A stretch of 64,000 nt of DNA from Limisphaerales bacterium (GTDB lineage: Bacteria > Verrucomicrobiota > Verrucomicrobiia > Limisphaerales > AAA164-E04): positions 29,982 through 93,981 of the forward strand of contig JAMASS010000019.1 of the NCBI GenBank assembly GCA_024761205.1, written 5' to 3'. Positions 44,779 to 56,392 of the stretch are shown here, in pieces. Below the pieces are notes generated by a model. That model did no database searches. It was given only the letters and a program-made list of their open reading frames with translations, and had not been told where the DNA came from. The position numbers and the translations under genes were made by a program. Numbering within the stretch: the first letter of the stretch is position 1; each line of letters opens with the position of its first letter.

Positions 44779-47700
44779 ATGGCCTTCGAAGTTCAGACTG
44801 AAAAACCGAGCTACATGTCCTTGTGGTGTTGGACTTGGTTTTTGATCGTTGGACTTGAGGTGATCAGCGGCGGTTCCCACGTCGCCGCTGGAGCGGATCT
44901 TGAGCACCCATCATTGGAGGCGGTTGAGTCCTTGCGAGGGATGGCGGTCCATCCTGGTTTTCAAGCGCAGGTATTTGCTTCCGAGCCCTTTTTTGCCAAC
45001 CCGGTATGCTTCGCGTTCGACGATCAAGGCCGTTGTTTCGTGGTGGAAACCCATAGACGACGGACCTCGGTTTTCGATATCCGAAGCTTTCGGGACTGGC
45101 TGGACGACGATTTTTCTTTCCGTACCGTAGATGATCGCCGAGCTTTTTTTCAGCGTTATGTCACTCCCAATAACTCTTCAATTGCTGAACGATACCGGGT
45201 CGACCGCAATAAGGACGGAATTTTCGACGTCAAAGATCTCGCGGTCGAGTCCGAGAGGATTCGCTTGCTGGTCGATGAGGATCGGGATGGGATAGCAGAG
45301 TCGGCCACGACCTTTGCTGAGGGATTCGATAGTTCTGTATCCGGGGTGGCGGCTGGTGTTTTGCCCTTTGGCGATGCGGTTTGGTTCACTTGCATTCCCG
45401 ACCTTTGGCGGCTTCGCGACCGGAACAATGACGGAACCGCCGATGAACGAGAGGTCCTTCACTCGGGTTTTGGGGTGCACATTGCCTTTGGCGGGCATGA
45501 TTTTCACGGGGTGATCATGGGGCCTGACGGGAGGCTTTACTTTTCGATCGCGGATCGCGGGACGCATGTGGTGAAGGATGGAAAGGTCTTGGTTGATTTG
45601 CCGGATACTGGCGCGGTGTTTCGATGTGATCCGGATGGGAGTCATTTGGCAGTTTTTGCCACGGGATTGCGGAATCCGCAGGAACTGGCCTTTGATGACC
45701 ACGGGAATTTATGGACCGTCGATAACAATGGCGACGGCGGTGATCAGGCGAGGTTGGTGCAGGTTGTTGAGGGTGGCAATTCAGGTTGGCACATCGGCTG
45801 GCAGTGGCTGCCGGATATGGGACCTTGGAAGGCGGAGAAACTTTGGCGCATCGCCTCGGAGAATACGGGGGCCTACTTGCTGCCGCCCATTGCTTACGTC
45901 GGGCATGGTCCTTCCGGTTTCGCTTATTATCCAGGAACGGGGATGCCCGAGCGATTTCGCGGCCATTTCTTTTTGGCGGATTTTCCCGGCGGTGTCCGCT
46001 CATTTACGGTGGAGCCGCGAGGGGCGAGTTTCACGGTGCCTCACTCTCGCGAGTATCTTCAAGACAACTCGCAGGAATTGATGGACGGGAAGTTGATCTG
46101 GGGTTTGTCGCCGGTTGATGTAGGTTTTGGTTTGGCCGGAGGTCTCTATGTAGCGGATTGGACCAAAGGCTGGGAAAAGACCGGCAAGGGCCGGATTTTT
46201 CGTGTTTTCGATGAATCTGCCATGGCCGCGCCTTTGGTGGCGGAGGTAAGACAGCTTTTGTCAATGGGGTTCAAAGATCTATCGGTCAAAGAGCTCGGGG
46301 ATCTTTTGGGCCATGCCGATCAACGGGTGCGCTTAAGAGCGCAGTTCGAGTTGGCCGCGCGATATGAGCCGTCACGAACTGCGGTCGGCGAAGTGATTAC
46401 CGGTGCTTTGGGGTTGAATCCATTGACAGCATTGAAACGGACGTTGGAGGAGAGCGAAAACCCGTTGGCTCGACTCCACGGACTTTGGGGCCTCGGGCAG
46501 ATTCTAGCCAAGCATCGGGACGTCAGCAGTCATTTGATCCCTTTCCTCAGCGATCATGACGCTGAAATCCGCGCTCAGGCGGCAAAGGCGTTAGCAGACC
46601 GCGGTGTGGTGGGATTTTACTCGGATTATGTGTCGCTGCTTAATGATCCCAATCTGCGAGTGAGGTTTTATGGGGCTCTGTGGTTGGGGAAGACAGTGCG
46701 GCGCGGTTACCATGAAGTTCAGGCCTCCGATGCCTCCGATCAATTGGTCAATCTCCGCGACACGAAACCTATATTCGACCTCCTCCGGCAGAATGCCGAT
46801 ACGGATTTGTATTTGCGGCATGCCGGGGTGATGGCTTTGACTTGGATCAATGACTTGCCGAGCCTGGTTCAGGCTAATGCTGATGTGTCACGGGCGGTGA
46901 GATTGGGCGCGGTCCTGGCACTGCGGCGCCTTAAGCGTCCGGAGGTCACAGCTTTTCTGAACGATAAGGATCCTCAAATTGTATTGGAGACCGCCCGTGC
47001 TATTCATGACGAAAACATTGAAGCTGCCTTTCCTCAACTAGCGGACCTCTCCCGACAACCAAATCTGCCCGAACCCGTGCTGCGGCGTGCGCTCAATGCG
47101 CAGTTTTGCTTAGGCAAGACCGAGAATGCGGCCTTCTTGCTCGCTTTTGCTGCGAATTCAATGGCTCTGGAATCGCTTCGAGTGGAAGCGTTGGAGTTGC
47201 TTGGGTCCTGGGCCAATCCGCCGAAGCGGGATCGGGTGATTGGTCTCTGGCAACCAACGATTGAGCGGGACAATCGCTCGGCCATCGTGCCGCTCCGCCT
47301 GGCTTTGGGGAATTTGCTCAGTGATCCGTCGGATTTAATCAAGATTGCCACTCTGAACGCGATCAGTGCGTTGGGAATGACGACGGAGGGCGATCGTTTG
47401 CGGGATTTGATCCTAAGCGATCAGGTGGGGGAAGTTGTGCAGGTCGCCGCCTTTGAGGTGCTGAGTAAGGTGGGTGGTTCGGCGTTCCTGGAAGTCATCA
47501 GGGAGGTGCGCAACAGTGGGCGTGAACAACTCAAGGAGCTGGCGATTCAATCCCAAGCTCAACTGCCGATTGATGAATTGATTAAGCTCTACCGTTTGTA
47601 TTTCGAAGAGGAATCGATCCCGCTTCATCGGGAGGCACTTCGGGGATTAGGTGCCCTTTCCGATCCCCGGGCGGGTCGATTGATCAAAGATTGGATGGAC

Positions 47701-48276
47701 AGACTCTTGTCTGGTGATGTGCCCAAGGAGCTGGTGTTGGATGTTTTGGATGCGGCGAAGGCGTCCGGTTATGAGGCTTTGGAAGCGAAAATCTCGGCTT
47801 ATGAGCAGAAGCGTCCTTCTGATGACCGTCTGGCACTTTACCGTGAGACTTTGTATGGCGGCGACAGCGGCCGAGGGCGGAAACTATTCCAAGAACGCCA
47901 AGATATCGCCTGTGCCCGCTGCCACAAAGCCGGCGGTCTGGGTGGTGATATTGGCCCCAATCTTTCTGGTGTTGGTCTGCGCCTCTCCCGCGAGAAGATT
48001 CTCGAATCCATCGTGCATCCGAACGAAGAGATGACTCCGGGTTTTGAATCTGTGGCCATCGAACTTCTCGGCGGTGGCTTCTATGTGGGAATCCTGAAGG
48101 AAGAGACCGAGACGGAGTTGGTGATCAGCTCGTTGGAGGGCGGGGAAACTCGCCTCGCCAAGGCTGACGTTGCTTCACGATCCGCTGGTCCGTCGGCGAT
48201 GTCGAAGGAGCTGGTTGGCATGCTTTCTAAACAGGAGATTCGCGACTTGATCGAGTTTTTGGCTTCCTTGAGATAG
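44779..48276 (+). CDS. giant PVC-type heme-binding protein with beta-propeller and HEAT-like repeats
   Basis: About 1165 aa. After an N-terminal hydrophobic stretch (WFLIVGLEVISGG) comes a sugar-dehydrogenase-like propeller: GMAVHPGFQAQVFASEP, NPVCFAFDDQGRCFVVETH, GPDGRLYFSIADRGTHV, GLRNPQELAFDDHGNLWTVD. A long alpha-helical HEAT-like region follows (about residues 500-980). The C-terminal cytochrome has CARCHKAGGLGGDIGPNLSG and the trailing beta region typical of PVC heme proteins. It is probably periplasmic and linked to oxidation of sugars or similar. Start is uncertain: ATGs at 44749, 44779 and 44815 and a TTG at 44734 are all in frame. Confidence 0.88.
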   Translation: MAFEVQTEKPSYMSLWCWTWFLIVGLEVISGGSHVAAGADLEHPSLEAVESLRGMAVHPGFQAQVFASEPFFANPVCFAFDDQGRCFVVETHRRRTSVFDIRSFRDWLDDDFSFRTVDDRRAFFQRYVTPNNSSIAERYRVDRNKDGIFDVKDLAVESERIRLLVDEDRDGIAESATTFAEGFDSSVSGVAAGVLPFGDAVWFTCIPDLWRLRDRNNDGTADEREVLHSGFGVHIAFGGHDFHGVIMGPDGRLYFSIADRGTHVVKDGKVLVDLPDTGAVFRCDPDGSHLAVFATGLRNPQELAFDDHGNLWTVDNNGDGGDQARLVQVVEGGNSGWHIGWQWLPDMGPWKAEKLWRIASENTGAYLLPPIAYVGHGPSGFAYYPGTGMPERFRGHFFLADFPGGVRSFTVEPRGASFTVPHSREYLQDNSQELMDGKLIWGLSPVDVGFGLAGGLYVADWTKGWEKTGKGRIFRVFDESAMAAPLVAEVRQLLSMGFKDLSVKELGDLLGHADQRVRLRAQFELAARYEPSRTAVGEVITGALGLNPLTALKRTLEESENPLARLHGLWGLGQILAKHRDVSSHLIPFLSDHDAEIRAQAAKALADRGVVGFYSDYVSLLNDPNLRVRFYGALWLGKTVRRGYHEVQASDASDQLVNLRDTKPIFDLLRQNADTDLYLRHAGVMALTWINDLPSLVQANADVSRAVRLGAVLALRRLKRPEVTAFLNDKDPQIVLETARAIHDENIEAAFPQLADLSRQPNLPEPVLRRALNAQFCLGKTENAAFLLAFAANSMALESLRVEALELLGSWANPPKRDRVIGLWQPTIERDNRSAIVPLRLALGNLLSDPSDLIKIATLNAISALGMTTEGDRLRDLILSDQVGEVVQVAAFEVLSKVGGSAFLEVIREVRNSGREQLKELAIQSQAQLPIDELIKLYRLYFEEESIPLHREALRGLGALSDPRAGRLIKDWMDRLLSGDVPKELVLDVLDAAKASGYEALEAKISAYEQKRPSDDRLALYRETLYGGDSGRGRKLFQERQDIACARCHKAGGLGGDIGPNLSGVGLRLSREKILESIVHPNEEMTPGFESVAIELLGGGFYVGILKEETETELVISSLEGGETRLAKADVASRSAGPSAMSKELVGMLSKQEIRDLIEFLASLR

Positions 48277-48304
48277 TTTTCAGGGAAGCGGGTTTTTCAA
48301 TTGT

Positions 48305-48961
48305 TTGCTGGAATTGTCTGCTGCTGATCGATTTTATTTCGAACGTACCTTAGTCGCCGAGGGGAAGCAGTGTATTGCGGGCGTGGATGAGGCCGGGCGG
48401 GGGCCTTTGGCCGGTCCGGTGGTGATTGCGTCTGTCATTCTTCCGTCTTCATGGATTACTGGCAGGATGCCGGAGGAATTTTATGAGCTTAACGATTCAA
48501 AGGTTCTGACCGAGAGGCGGCGCGAAATTTTTTTTGCCCGATTGAGCGGATGCCCAGAAGTCACTAAAGCCATTGTATCGGTGCATTCGGAGGAGATTGA
48601 CCGGCTTAACATTCTCCGAGCTACTCACCAGGGAATGGTTCGTTCGCTGAGCCAGCTGGGAGCTGCAGTCACTCATGTTTTGGTCGATGGATTGCCAGTG
48701 AATGCCATTGAGATTGAGCAAACGGCGCTGGTGAAGGGGGATTCGAGGAGTTATTCAATTGCTGCCGCAGGTATTCTGGCTAAGGTGACCCGTGATCGCA
48801 TCATGCGGGAATACGACGACGAATTTCCGGGTTATGGGTTTGCGCAACATAAAGGCTATCCCACGAAGGCGCATATTGAGGTGCTGAGGCGGCTGGGGCC
48901 TTGCCGTATTCATCGGCGTAGTTTTGGGCCGGTTCGGACCCGGCAGGTAGAGTTATTGTGA
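48305..48961 (+). CDS. rnhB: ribonuclease HII
   Basis: A 218-aa enzyme that removes RNA from RNA-DNA hybrids and misincorporated ribonucleotides. IAGVDEAGRGPLAGPVVIAS supplies the first Asp-Glu pair, LNDSKVLTERRRE and HVLVDGLPV the next Asp, and SIAAAGILAKVTRDRIM the last conserved block. YGFAQHKGYPTKAHIEVLRR is typical. The start is TTG at 48305. It overlaps yraN by four bases, a common pairing. Confidence 0.95.
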   Translation: MLELSAADRFYFERTLVAEGKQCIAGVDEAGRGPLAGPVVIASVILPSSWITGRMPEEFYELNDSKVLTERRREIFFARLSGCPEVTKAIVSVHSEEIDRLNILRATHQGMVRSLSQLGAAVTHVLVDGLPVNAIEIEQTALVKGDSRSYSIAAAGILAKVTRDRIMREYDDEFPGYGFAQHKGYPTKAHIEVLRRLGPCRIHRRSFGPVRTRQVELL

Positions 48962-49395
48962 AAACGCTGCTCGCGAGGATTTGTTCATGGTGGGGCCGCA
49001 ACGAAGACCAACCGGTTCATCTCGTCCGAGGTCGCTTGGGTGAAGATGCAGCGGCAGATTATCTGAGGGGTCGAGGAATGAGGTTGCTGGCGCGTAATTT
49101 CCGCTCGAAGCGCCGCGGTGAAATCGATCTCGTGCTGCGGGATGGTGATTGCCTGGTATTCGCCGAAGTCAAAGCGCGAACCGACGAACGATGGACACGG
49201 CCGGCCGCTGCCGTGAATCAAAAGAAGCGCCGCTTGTTGAGTGTGGCTGCCCTGGAGTATCTTCGTTCAGTGAATAACCCTCCCATGAGGGTCCGTTTTG
49301 ATATTGTTGAAGTCATGCTCGAAGGAGAGCGCATCCTCAACGTGCGCCACTTGCCGAATTGCTTCGAGATGGAAGAACCCTTTCGCTATGGCTAG
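48958..49395 (+). CDS. yraN: YraN family (UPF0102) endonuclease-like protein
   Basis: A 145-aa protein of the Holliday-junction-resolvase-like fold. RGRLGEDAAADYLRGRGMRL opens the domain, and RRGEIDLVLRDGDCLVFAEV followed by KAR has the Asp and E-x-K metal-binding residues (about 57-72). The start is a GTG overlapping rnhB's stop. Family members sit beside rnhB in many bacteria; their exact role is not settled. Confidence 0.9.
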   Translation: MKTLLARICSWWGRNEDQPVHLVRGRLGEDAAADYLRGRGMRLLARNFRSKRRGEIDLVLRDGDCLVFAEVKARTDERWTRPAAAVNQKKRRLLSVAALEYLRSVNNPPMRVRFDIVEVMLEGERILNVRHLPNCFEMEEPFRYG

Positions 49396-49434
49396 CGGTT
49401 GTCAGCCTTGCACTGCCACCAATGATTCACCGAG

Positions 49435-50310
49435 ATGCCGGAACTCCCTGAAGTTGAGGTCTTAGTGCGACATCTGCAACAAGTGCTCCCGGGCCGGCGC
49501 GTTGCGAAGGTTAGTGTGATTCGTGAAAAATCAGTTCGACCAAACAAGGCAGCCGAATTTGCGCAGGCGCTGCTGAGGCACCGTTTCGACACCGTTCAAC
49601 GGCGCGCCAAGTTCTTGATCTTCACCTTGTCAGCGAAATCTTTCGAGCTGAGTTTGATCGGCCATTTGGGGATGACGGGGCGTATATATGTTCAGAAGAA
49701 GACTGCGCCGTTGCCGAAACATGCGGCCGTTGTCATAGAACTCGATCGCGGTCGCTTTGTCTTTGAAGACACCCGATACTTTGGCCGTATGACCCTGGAT
49801 CGGACCTGTCTAAACAACCTCGGGCCGGAACCCTTGTCCAATGAGTTTGAATGGAAGACGTTCCATCGGGGACTTCAACATTCTGGGCAAGCCATCAAGG
49901 TCAGGTTGCTAGCACAAGACCTTGTCGTCGGTGTGGGCAATATCTATGCCTGCGAGGCATTGTTTCGGGCCGGCATTGATCCCCGAGCGACGTCATCCCA
50001 GCTCACTCGCGAGCAAGTCCGCCACCTCCAGCGATGCATCCAAGAAACCATGGCCGAGGCCATCGCACTCGGCAGTACTCTGCCGCTGGACTTGGCAGGA
50101 ACCGAAAGCACAGACGGTCTATTCTACTTCGGACAGAAAAGGGGTGTAAACACCTACGAAGAACGATTGCTAGTGTATGGCCGCAAGGGAGAACCCTGCT
50201 ATCGTTGTCAGGCGAAGATCCAACGAATCGTTCAAGCCGCAAGAGGCACCTTTTTTTGCCCTCGGTGTCAAACTCGCCGAATTCGGAACCGTCCTCAATC
50301 CCGGGGTTGA
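49435..50310 (+). CDS. mutM: formamidopyrimidine-DNA glycosylase
   Basis: A 291-aa base-excision repair enzyme that removes 8-oxoguanine and ring-opened purines. The mature N-terminus PELPEVEVLVRHL has the catalytic Pro and Glu, RRAKFLIFTL holds the conserved Lys, and LGMTGR and VGVGNIYACEALFRAGIDP (with the helix-two-turn-helix) follow. The C-terminal zinc finger is CYRCQAKIQRI ... CPRCQTR. It lies 39 nt after yraN. Confidence 0.96.
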   Translation: MPELPEVEVLVRHLQQVLPGRRVAKVSVIREKSVRPNKAAEFAQALLRHRFDTVQRRAKFLIFTLSAKSFELSLIGHLGMTGRIYVQKKTAPLPKHAAVVIELDRGRFVFEDTRYFGRMTLDRTCLNNLGPEPLSNEFEWKTFHRGLQHSGQAIKVRLLAQDLVVGVGNIYACEALFRAGIDPRATSSQLTREQVRHLQRCIQETMAEAIALGSTLPLDLAGTESTDGLFYFGQKRGVNTYEERLLVYGRKGEPCYRCQAKIQRIVQAARGTFFCPRCQTRRIRNRPQSRG

Positions 50311-50352
50311 CGCCGCGCACGACGCTCAGTAAAGTCTCACCCTCTTTGGGGT

Positions 50353-50427
50353 TCCAGAGTAGCTCAATGGTAGAGCAGCTGGCTGTTAACCAGCGGGTTG
50401 TAGGTTCGAGTCCTACCTCTGGAGCCA
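50353..50427 (+). tRNA. tRNA-Asn (anticodon GTT)
   Basis: A 75-nt cloverleaf: acceptor TCCAGAG pairs with CTCTGGA, anticodon stem-loop CTGGCTGTTAACCAG with anticodon GTT, T-arm GGTTCGAGTCC. Discriminator G and CCA are encoded. Confidence 0.96.
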
Positions 50428-50896
50428 GCTGCTAACTCATTGCTTATCAAGAAGTTCGCTTCGGAGATGGATCAAAAATCATCCAATAGCGCAGTTGACT
50501 GCTCTATCCTCGATAGTGCATCACTAGCCGAGGCATTTACTACCTCATAGGTTCGGAGACTAATCACGAACAAGAACCTTGGAACCCGCGACAGTCGCCA
50601 AGGCAAGGCTGTTCTCAATGCGAAACTGGGAGACGGTCGCAAATCCACAGATGAATCTGATGCTGGCTCAGGCCTATTTTTTGGGCCATGACCCCAAGAT
50701 GAACAAACGCACCTGGCGTTAATTGATAGGTGTTTTCGCAATCAACTGTTGAACGAAGCCGCTACCTCAGCGTGTTTTTTGAAAATTGGCGATAAGGCCT
50801 GGCTGAGCGAAGAAAAGAGGCATTGAGTTTTTGAGTTAAGTGTCATGATGAGGGTGGGCGAGCCCGACAAACGCCTAAGCCTGGATTGCTCGTCAA
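50428..50896. other. region after tRNA-Asn, no gene seen
   Basis: About 470 bp with stops in all frames and no integrase or attachment-site duplicate of the tRNA end that I can see. It leads into dispersed repeat copy B and then a stretch of decayed genes. Confidence 0.45.
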
Positions 50897-51207
50897 CAGA
50901 GGTTGTCCAACAGCAGGAAGGTTGGGGAAGCATGGGGATTGCACCCATCACGCCAACTCCGCCGCCTCGACCGAGGCGTTGTTCCTTCGGGAGCTGGGCC
51001 GGTAATCCGCCGCCGTCGCAATGAACGTGCCCAAGCCCTGAGCCCGGCGGGGGTGCTTTGATCTCGAGGCCAAGAGATGGCCTTGCGGTCTCAGCCGGGC
51101 GAGCAGCGGCTCAAGCTGTCCGCTGCCACCCCATCCTCGAGAAGTCCGCAAAATCTCGGCTGCCTCATGGCGGCCATCTCTATGGACGAGGATATTCGGG
51201 CGAGGTG
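50897..51207 (+). repeat. dispersed repeat, copy B
   Basis: Matches copy A (22311-22665) in order and orientation: AGGTTGTCCAACAGCAGGAA, then AAGAGATGGCCTTGCG, then AATCTCGGCTGCCTCATGG, with indels between. It flanks decayed genes, as does copy A. Confidence 0.7.
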
Positions 51208-51221
51208 TCTAACATAATTCA

Positions 51222-51976
51222 TGGTCACGAGTCCAAGAGTGCGTCTTCACAATTGGATCGAACGCAAAGTTGCCGATTCGCCGGTTGCCTTTCTGTTGCG
51301 GGGAGCTCTCTTTGTCGATAAATGGCTTTTATTGTCTTTTGCTGCTTTGTGGCCTCGGGGATGGAGAGCTATGTTTTGTCGGCAGCCAAGTTGTGGCGCA
51401 CGGCGCCGGATGGGGTTGAATAACGGAGCTAGGGGCGTTTTCCCTGATGCAGGCACCTTGCGCGATCGCCGGTTTGACCGATGAAGTTATCAGCGCTACT
51501 CAGCAAATGGTCTGGAAGTTCGGAATCTCTTATTACGGACTTTGGTTGGATCTTGGGCGGATGCTCCAACACAATGAGCGGTGGCAGGAACTTAACACCC
51601 TCGCCCGGGAGCTCAGCGAGAGCAAGGGGTTGCGGTGCTTGAGTCGATGGCTCGATTTTGGTCCGGGCTCACGGCTTGGCATCATCAGAAATCAGATCGG
51701 ACGTGTGACGCCTTTTTGCAGATTACGAATTGTCTGCCGGACTTGGCCAAGATTTGTTTGGATATTGCTGCTCAACTGCTAGCACAGGGAGAGGACAGTC
51801 CGCAAACAGAGTCATGTCTACTCTTGGATGGTAAGGCAATGGATTTTGTCCGCTATATGTCGGAAACCGGTGCTTGGATCAAACCGTCGATCCCGGACTT
51901 GGGATCGGTTGAGGCAGCTGCAGTTGAGTTGAATGTCCTAGTACTCAATCGTGGCCCGTGTGGGAGAATTTTCTGA
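51222..51976 (+). pseudogene. decayed gene of unknown family
   Basis: Protein-like stretches occur in different frames: FGISYYGLWLDLGRMLQHNE followed by RWQELNTLARELSESKG, then DAFLQITNCLPDLAKICLDI and LLLDGKAMDFVRYMSETGAW. Joined across frame changes they look like one helical protein, with no family that I recognise. No single frame covers more than a part. It follows dispersed repeat copy B. Confidence 0.35.
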
Positions 51977-52009
51977 AAAGATCGCAGTGGAAAGGGGGCT
52001 AAGATCATT

Positions 52010-52529
52010 CACTCACGGTGGCAGATGGTGTTATGAGAGCTTTGAATCTTTTGCGATGCGCTCAATATGTCTCCTTCGTTTTGTTGGCTGGTTGGTCGCT
52101 TGGTGCGGCAATGTGATGGTTGCTGTTCCTGATGTGCTGTGTGCGATGAACACCGCCGAGCAGTGCGGCGCCGGGGGGGGATCCTACGGCATGTGGATTT
52201 TCGGTTGATGTGACCTTCTCCGGTCAAGCAGAAAACCCACCGGAGGGGAGACCCAAGGGACTGATTGATCCGAGGTGTTATGTGCCGGACACATCCGAGT
52301 GATTTTGCTATGAGATTTTTAGTGGTACTCTGATGAGATTGGAGGGCGGTGGTTACGAAGGGGCGGTGCTTCGCGTCTCTCATGGCAAGAAAAGGCCTTT
52401 CAAGTAGGTGTTGGCGCCAATTATCAAACCAACGATTTCGGAGTAGTGGCTGGTTTGATTGGGAGCGAACGCAAGCAAACCAACACCGGGGTCAATCTTC
52501 ACGAAGAGGCATCGGTGATTCCAACCATA
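52010..52529. other. region without a supported gene
   Basis: Mixed short frames only. A stretch near 52400-52510 reads FQVGVGANYQTNDFGVVAGL in one frame and may be the start of the decayed Calx-beta gene that follows. Confidence 0.35.
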
Positions 52530-53740
52530 AACTGATCGAGGGCGATCCCATGCTCCCTCAGGTGGTGATTAAAGGGCCCGAGGTCCTGGAGTGTGAAAGC
52601 CCGGCTGCCTAGCCTGTGTCAGTCCGGTTGACGTGGTGGTGAGTTTTGAGGCTCGAGACGGAACGGCGGCGGCTCCGTCCGACTATCAATCGAATAGCGG
52701 TCGGTTGACCATTCCTGTCGGGTGCCGGTGCGGCCGGATCGAGGTTCGAGCGGTTGAGGTGAGGTTTGAAACCGGCGCCGTCCATCACTGGAGAAGGCCA
52801 CGAGGCCCGCCGGGTTACGCTGGCTATTCGGCGAGCGTTGCGGTGAGATTCGGGTCATCGAGGGTAAGTTGCTTGAGTGAAACGAACCCTTCTCCGTGGT
52901 TCTTGCCGGAGCGACTAGCGCGATCATCGACGTGGATGAGGGAGCCGAGACGATCAAGGATTGTTTGTCCAAGAAGACGGACGGCTCGGTGATGGTGGAC
53001 TACACCACCCGAGGATGTCACCTCGACGGCAGGGCGGGACTGTGTGGCACGGAGCGGCCCCCGGGCGTTTGCGGCGAATACCTTGAAACAAACGGTTGTC
53101 ATCGATTTGATCGATGCCTCTTTCTTCAAAGCGCCCGAACAGTTTCAAGTGGCTTTGAATAACCCGAAGAAAGCGACCATCAAAGATGGGGTTGTCACGA
53201 TGCGGGATTGCGAGGATGACTCAACTGTGGTCGAGTTGGGAGGTTTGGCTGTGGAACAGGATGGGAGCGGCGATGTTCTCTTGAAGTGGGAAACGCACAG
53301 TGAATTTGATACTGCCGGGATCGAGTTGCGTCGGGCGAGTATGGGCTACTCGGAGTCGGTGGAACTGGAGAAAGTAATACCCAAGATGATCGTCTCGCGA
53401 GGGAACAAGCGGCGATGGCGATGGCTGCAGTTTGGCGATCGGCCTGGATTTGGATGCTTTTTCTATCAACTGGAGGAGATAGAACTTGATGGGCATCGTG
53501 AGAGTGTGGCAACGGTATTGATTGGAGTGGGGTCGATGATTGACGAGCTCCGTCCAATGGAGAGTAGGATGGTGATCACCCGCCCCGTGCTGGAAGGATG
53601 GGATTACACGGTTGAGTATCGCAATCAACTTGCTGGGGATGTTGCGTGGACGCCCATTACCGGTGCGCCGCACAATGAGGGCGAGATTCTGGATAGGGGC
53701 ATCTCCGGCGGGGCGTGCGGATATGGAGGTCGCAGATTGA
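52530..53740 (+). pseudogene. Calx-beta type surface protein, decayed
   Basis: Across several frames, VVSFEARDGTAAAPSDYQSN and SGRLTIPVG match the core of a Calx-beta domain (GTA...DY...G.L..P.G). Further down, VELGGLAVEQDGSGDVLLKW, ETHSEFDTAGIELRRAS and CFFYQLEEIELDGHRE match the domain common near the C-terminus of PVC and other surface proteins (normally LTWETASE.DNAGF...YRLEDID). The second part is the longest open piece (from 53044). Stops and frame changes separate the parts, so the gene is dead, though the 3' piece could still be read. Confidence 0.6.
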
Positions 53741-53812
53741 CGGAGACTCGCCCCACCATTCGAAGGCGGGTTCACCGTGTTGAGGCGTATCGCAAGTATT
53801 TTGCAGCCATTC

Positions 53813-54175
53813 CTAGCTCAGAATCTTTTTGGCGATGTGGGTTTCTTCCGCACCGGTGAGGTGTTGGTCTAAGCTCCAGGAAGGGGACGGTCAGGCGTTT
53901 GTGGTCGATGCTCAGTTGATGAAGAATTGTGGCGTTGAAGTCGCGCACGTGAGCATTGAACACGACCAAGGTGTCTTCCGGTAGGCCGCGTTGTTTGAAA
54001 TCGGCCAGCAGTGCGGACGGCGGTTGATCGACGTCGCAGGCTTGCATGCGTAGTTTTTTGGGCGAATGGTTGTGGTGATTCCAGCTGCGGTGGAAGAGTT
54101 GAACAAAACGTATGTCGAGCTCAAACCATCCGGCGGGTGAGGAGGCAGTTTCTCGCAAAATCACCGAACTCTCAT
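53813..54175 (-). pseudogene. DUF1501 family protein, remnant
   Basis: The minus strand reads FELDIRFVQLFHRSWNHHN, DVDQPPSALLADFKQRGLP and EDTLVVF, then jumps to RDFNATILHQLSIDHKRLT and ends in AKKILS and a stop. Both parts belong to the C-terminal third of DUF1501 (sulfatase-fold) proteins. The central block with the GRDHHP signature is deleted, and there are frame changes. It is dead. Confidence 0.7.
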
Positions 54176-54249
54176 CCTTCGCCAAGGCTTCGGATGATGA
54201 ACCGGACGCTTCTGCATAATGGGAAGTCCATGGGAGTGCGTCAGGTTTT

Positions 54250-54282
54250 GGAGTGCGGTGATTCTTCGCCACTTTGGATTTC
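54250..54282 (+). repeat. REP-like palindromic element R5
   Basis: GAGTGCGGTGATTCTTCGCC followed by ACTTTGGATTTCTGCG. This is the fullest copy of the family also seen at 17311, 17419, 25863 and 25985. Confidence 0.6.
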
Positions 54283-54352
54283 TGCGATGGAGGGATTGCT
54301 TTGGCTCTGGCCTTAGAGTTTCAAATCTTGCCCCATCTCTGATTGAAGATGC

Positions 54353-55990
<1,638 letters not shown>

Positions 55991-55994
55991 ACCT

Positions 55995-56114
55995 TTCGCG
56001 GGCATTGAACGATTCTCTTTCGGACGGCTGCCGTTCCCCCTGGAAAACCAATGACATCACGACAACAGCTAGCGCGGCCCCGCCCGCCGCAAACCACAAT
56101 TCCCGGCGCTTCAT
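55995..56114 (-). pseudogene. truncated copy of the 311-aa gene's 5' end
   Basis: ATG at 56114 starts MKRRELWFAAGGAALAVVVM, matching MRQRELLFAAGGALLAVIVM at the start of the intact gene at 56629-57564. It runs about 30 codons and then fuses into the GH9 remnant. It belongs to a shortened second copy of the accC-end/gene A/gene B unit. Confidence 0.7.
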
Positions 56115-56308
56115 TCCGCCCCTCCTGGCCACACGCCTCTGGCATCCACCGAGGAAGTGAACGTTTGCAAGGGCGGCTGCCAAGTGAGCCGGCCGAGGGG
56201 CGTGTCCTTCATTTTGAATGTTGCTTTTATGTTCATAGGCTTGATTTCCTCTAAGGATTTTCTTTTGCCAATGTAAAAGACAAAGACGATGTCCTTGTGG
56301 TTAACCAC
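56111..56308 (-). pseudogene. truncated copy of the 234-aa gene's 3' end
   Basis: The minus strand reads PLGRLTWQPPLQTFTSSVDA, matching SCGRLTWQPPFQTFTSSVNA at the end of the intact gene at 57583-58287. Its stop overlaps the next ATG, where the intact pair is separated by 18 nt. The preceding residues (FVFYIGKRKSLEEIKPMN) are unrelated, so only the 3' end is conserved. Confidence 0.65.
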
Positions 56309-56392
56309 AATTACGGTTTCTTATCGTCGAACGGACGCGAAACTAGCGCGGGCCTCGGGGAGGCATCAGCGGGGTTGCCTTGTTGCCGGCTT

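Noticed and set aside
50353..50427. tRNA-Asn as an attachment site with an active island
   Set aside because: No integrase gene and no second copy of the tRNA end were found in the window, so only an old, degraded insertion can be suspected.
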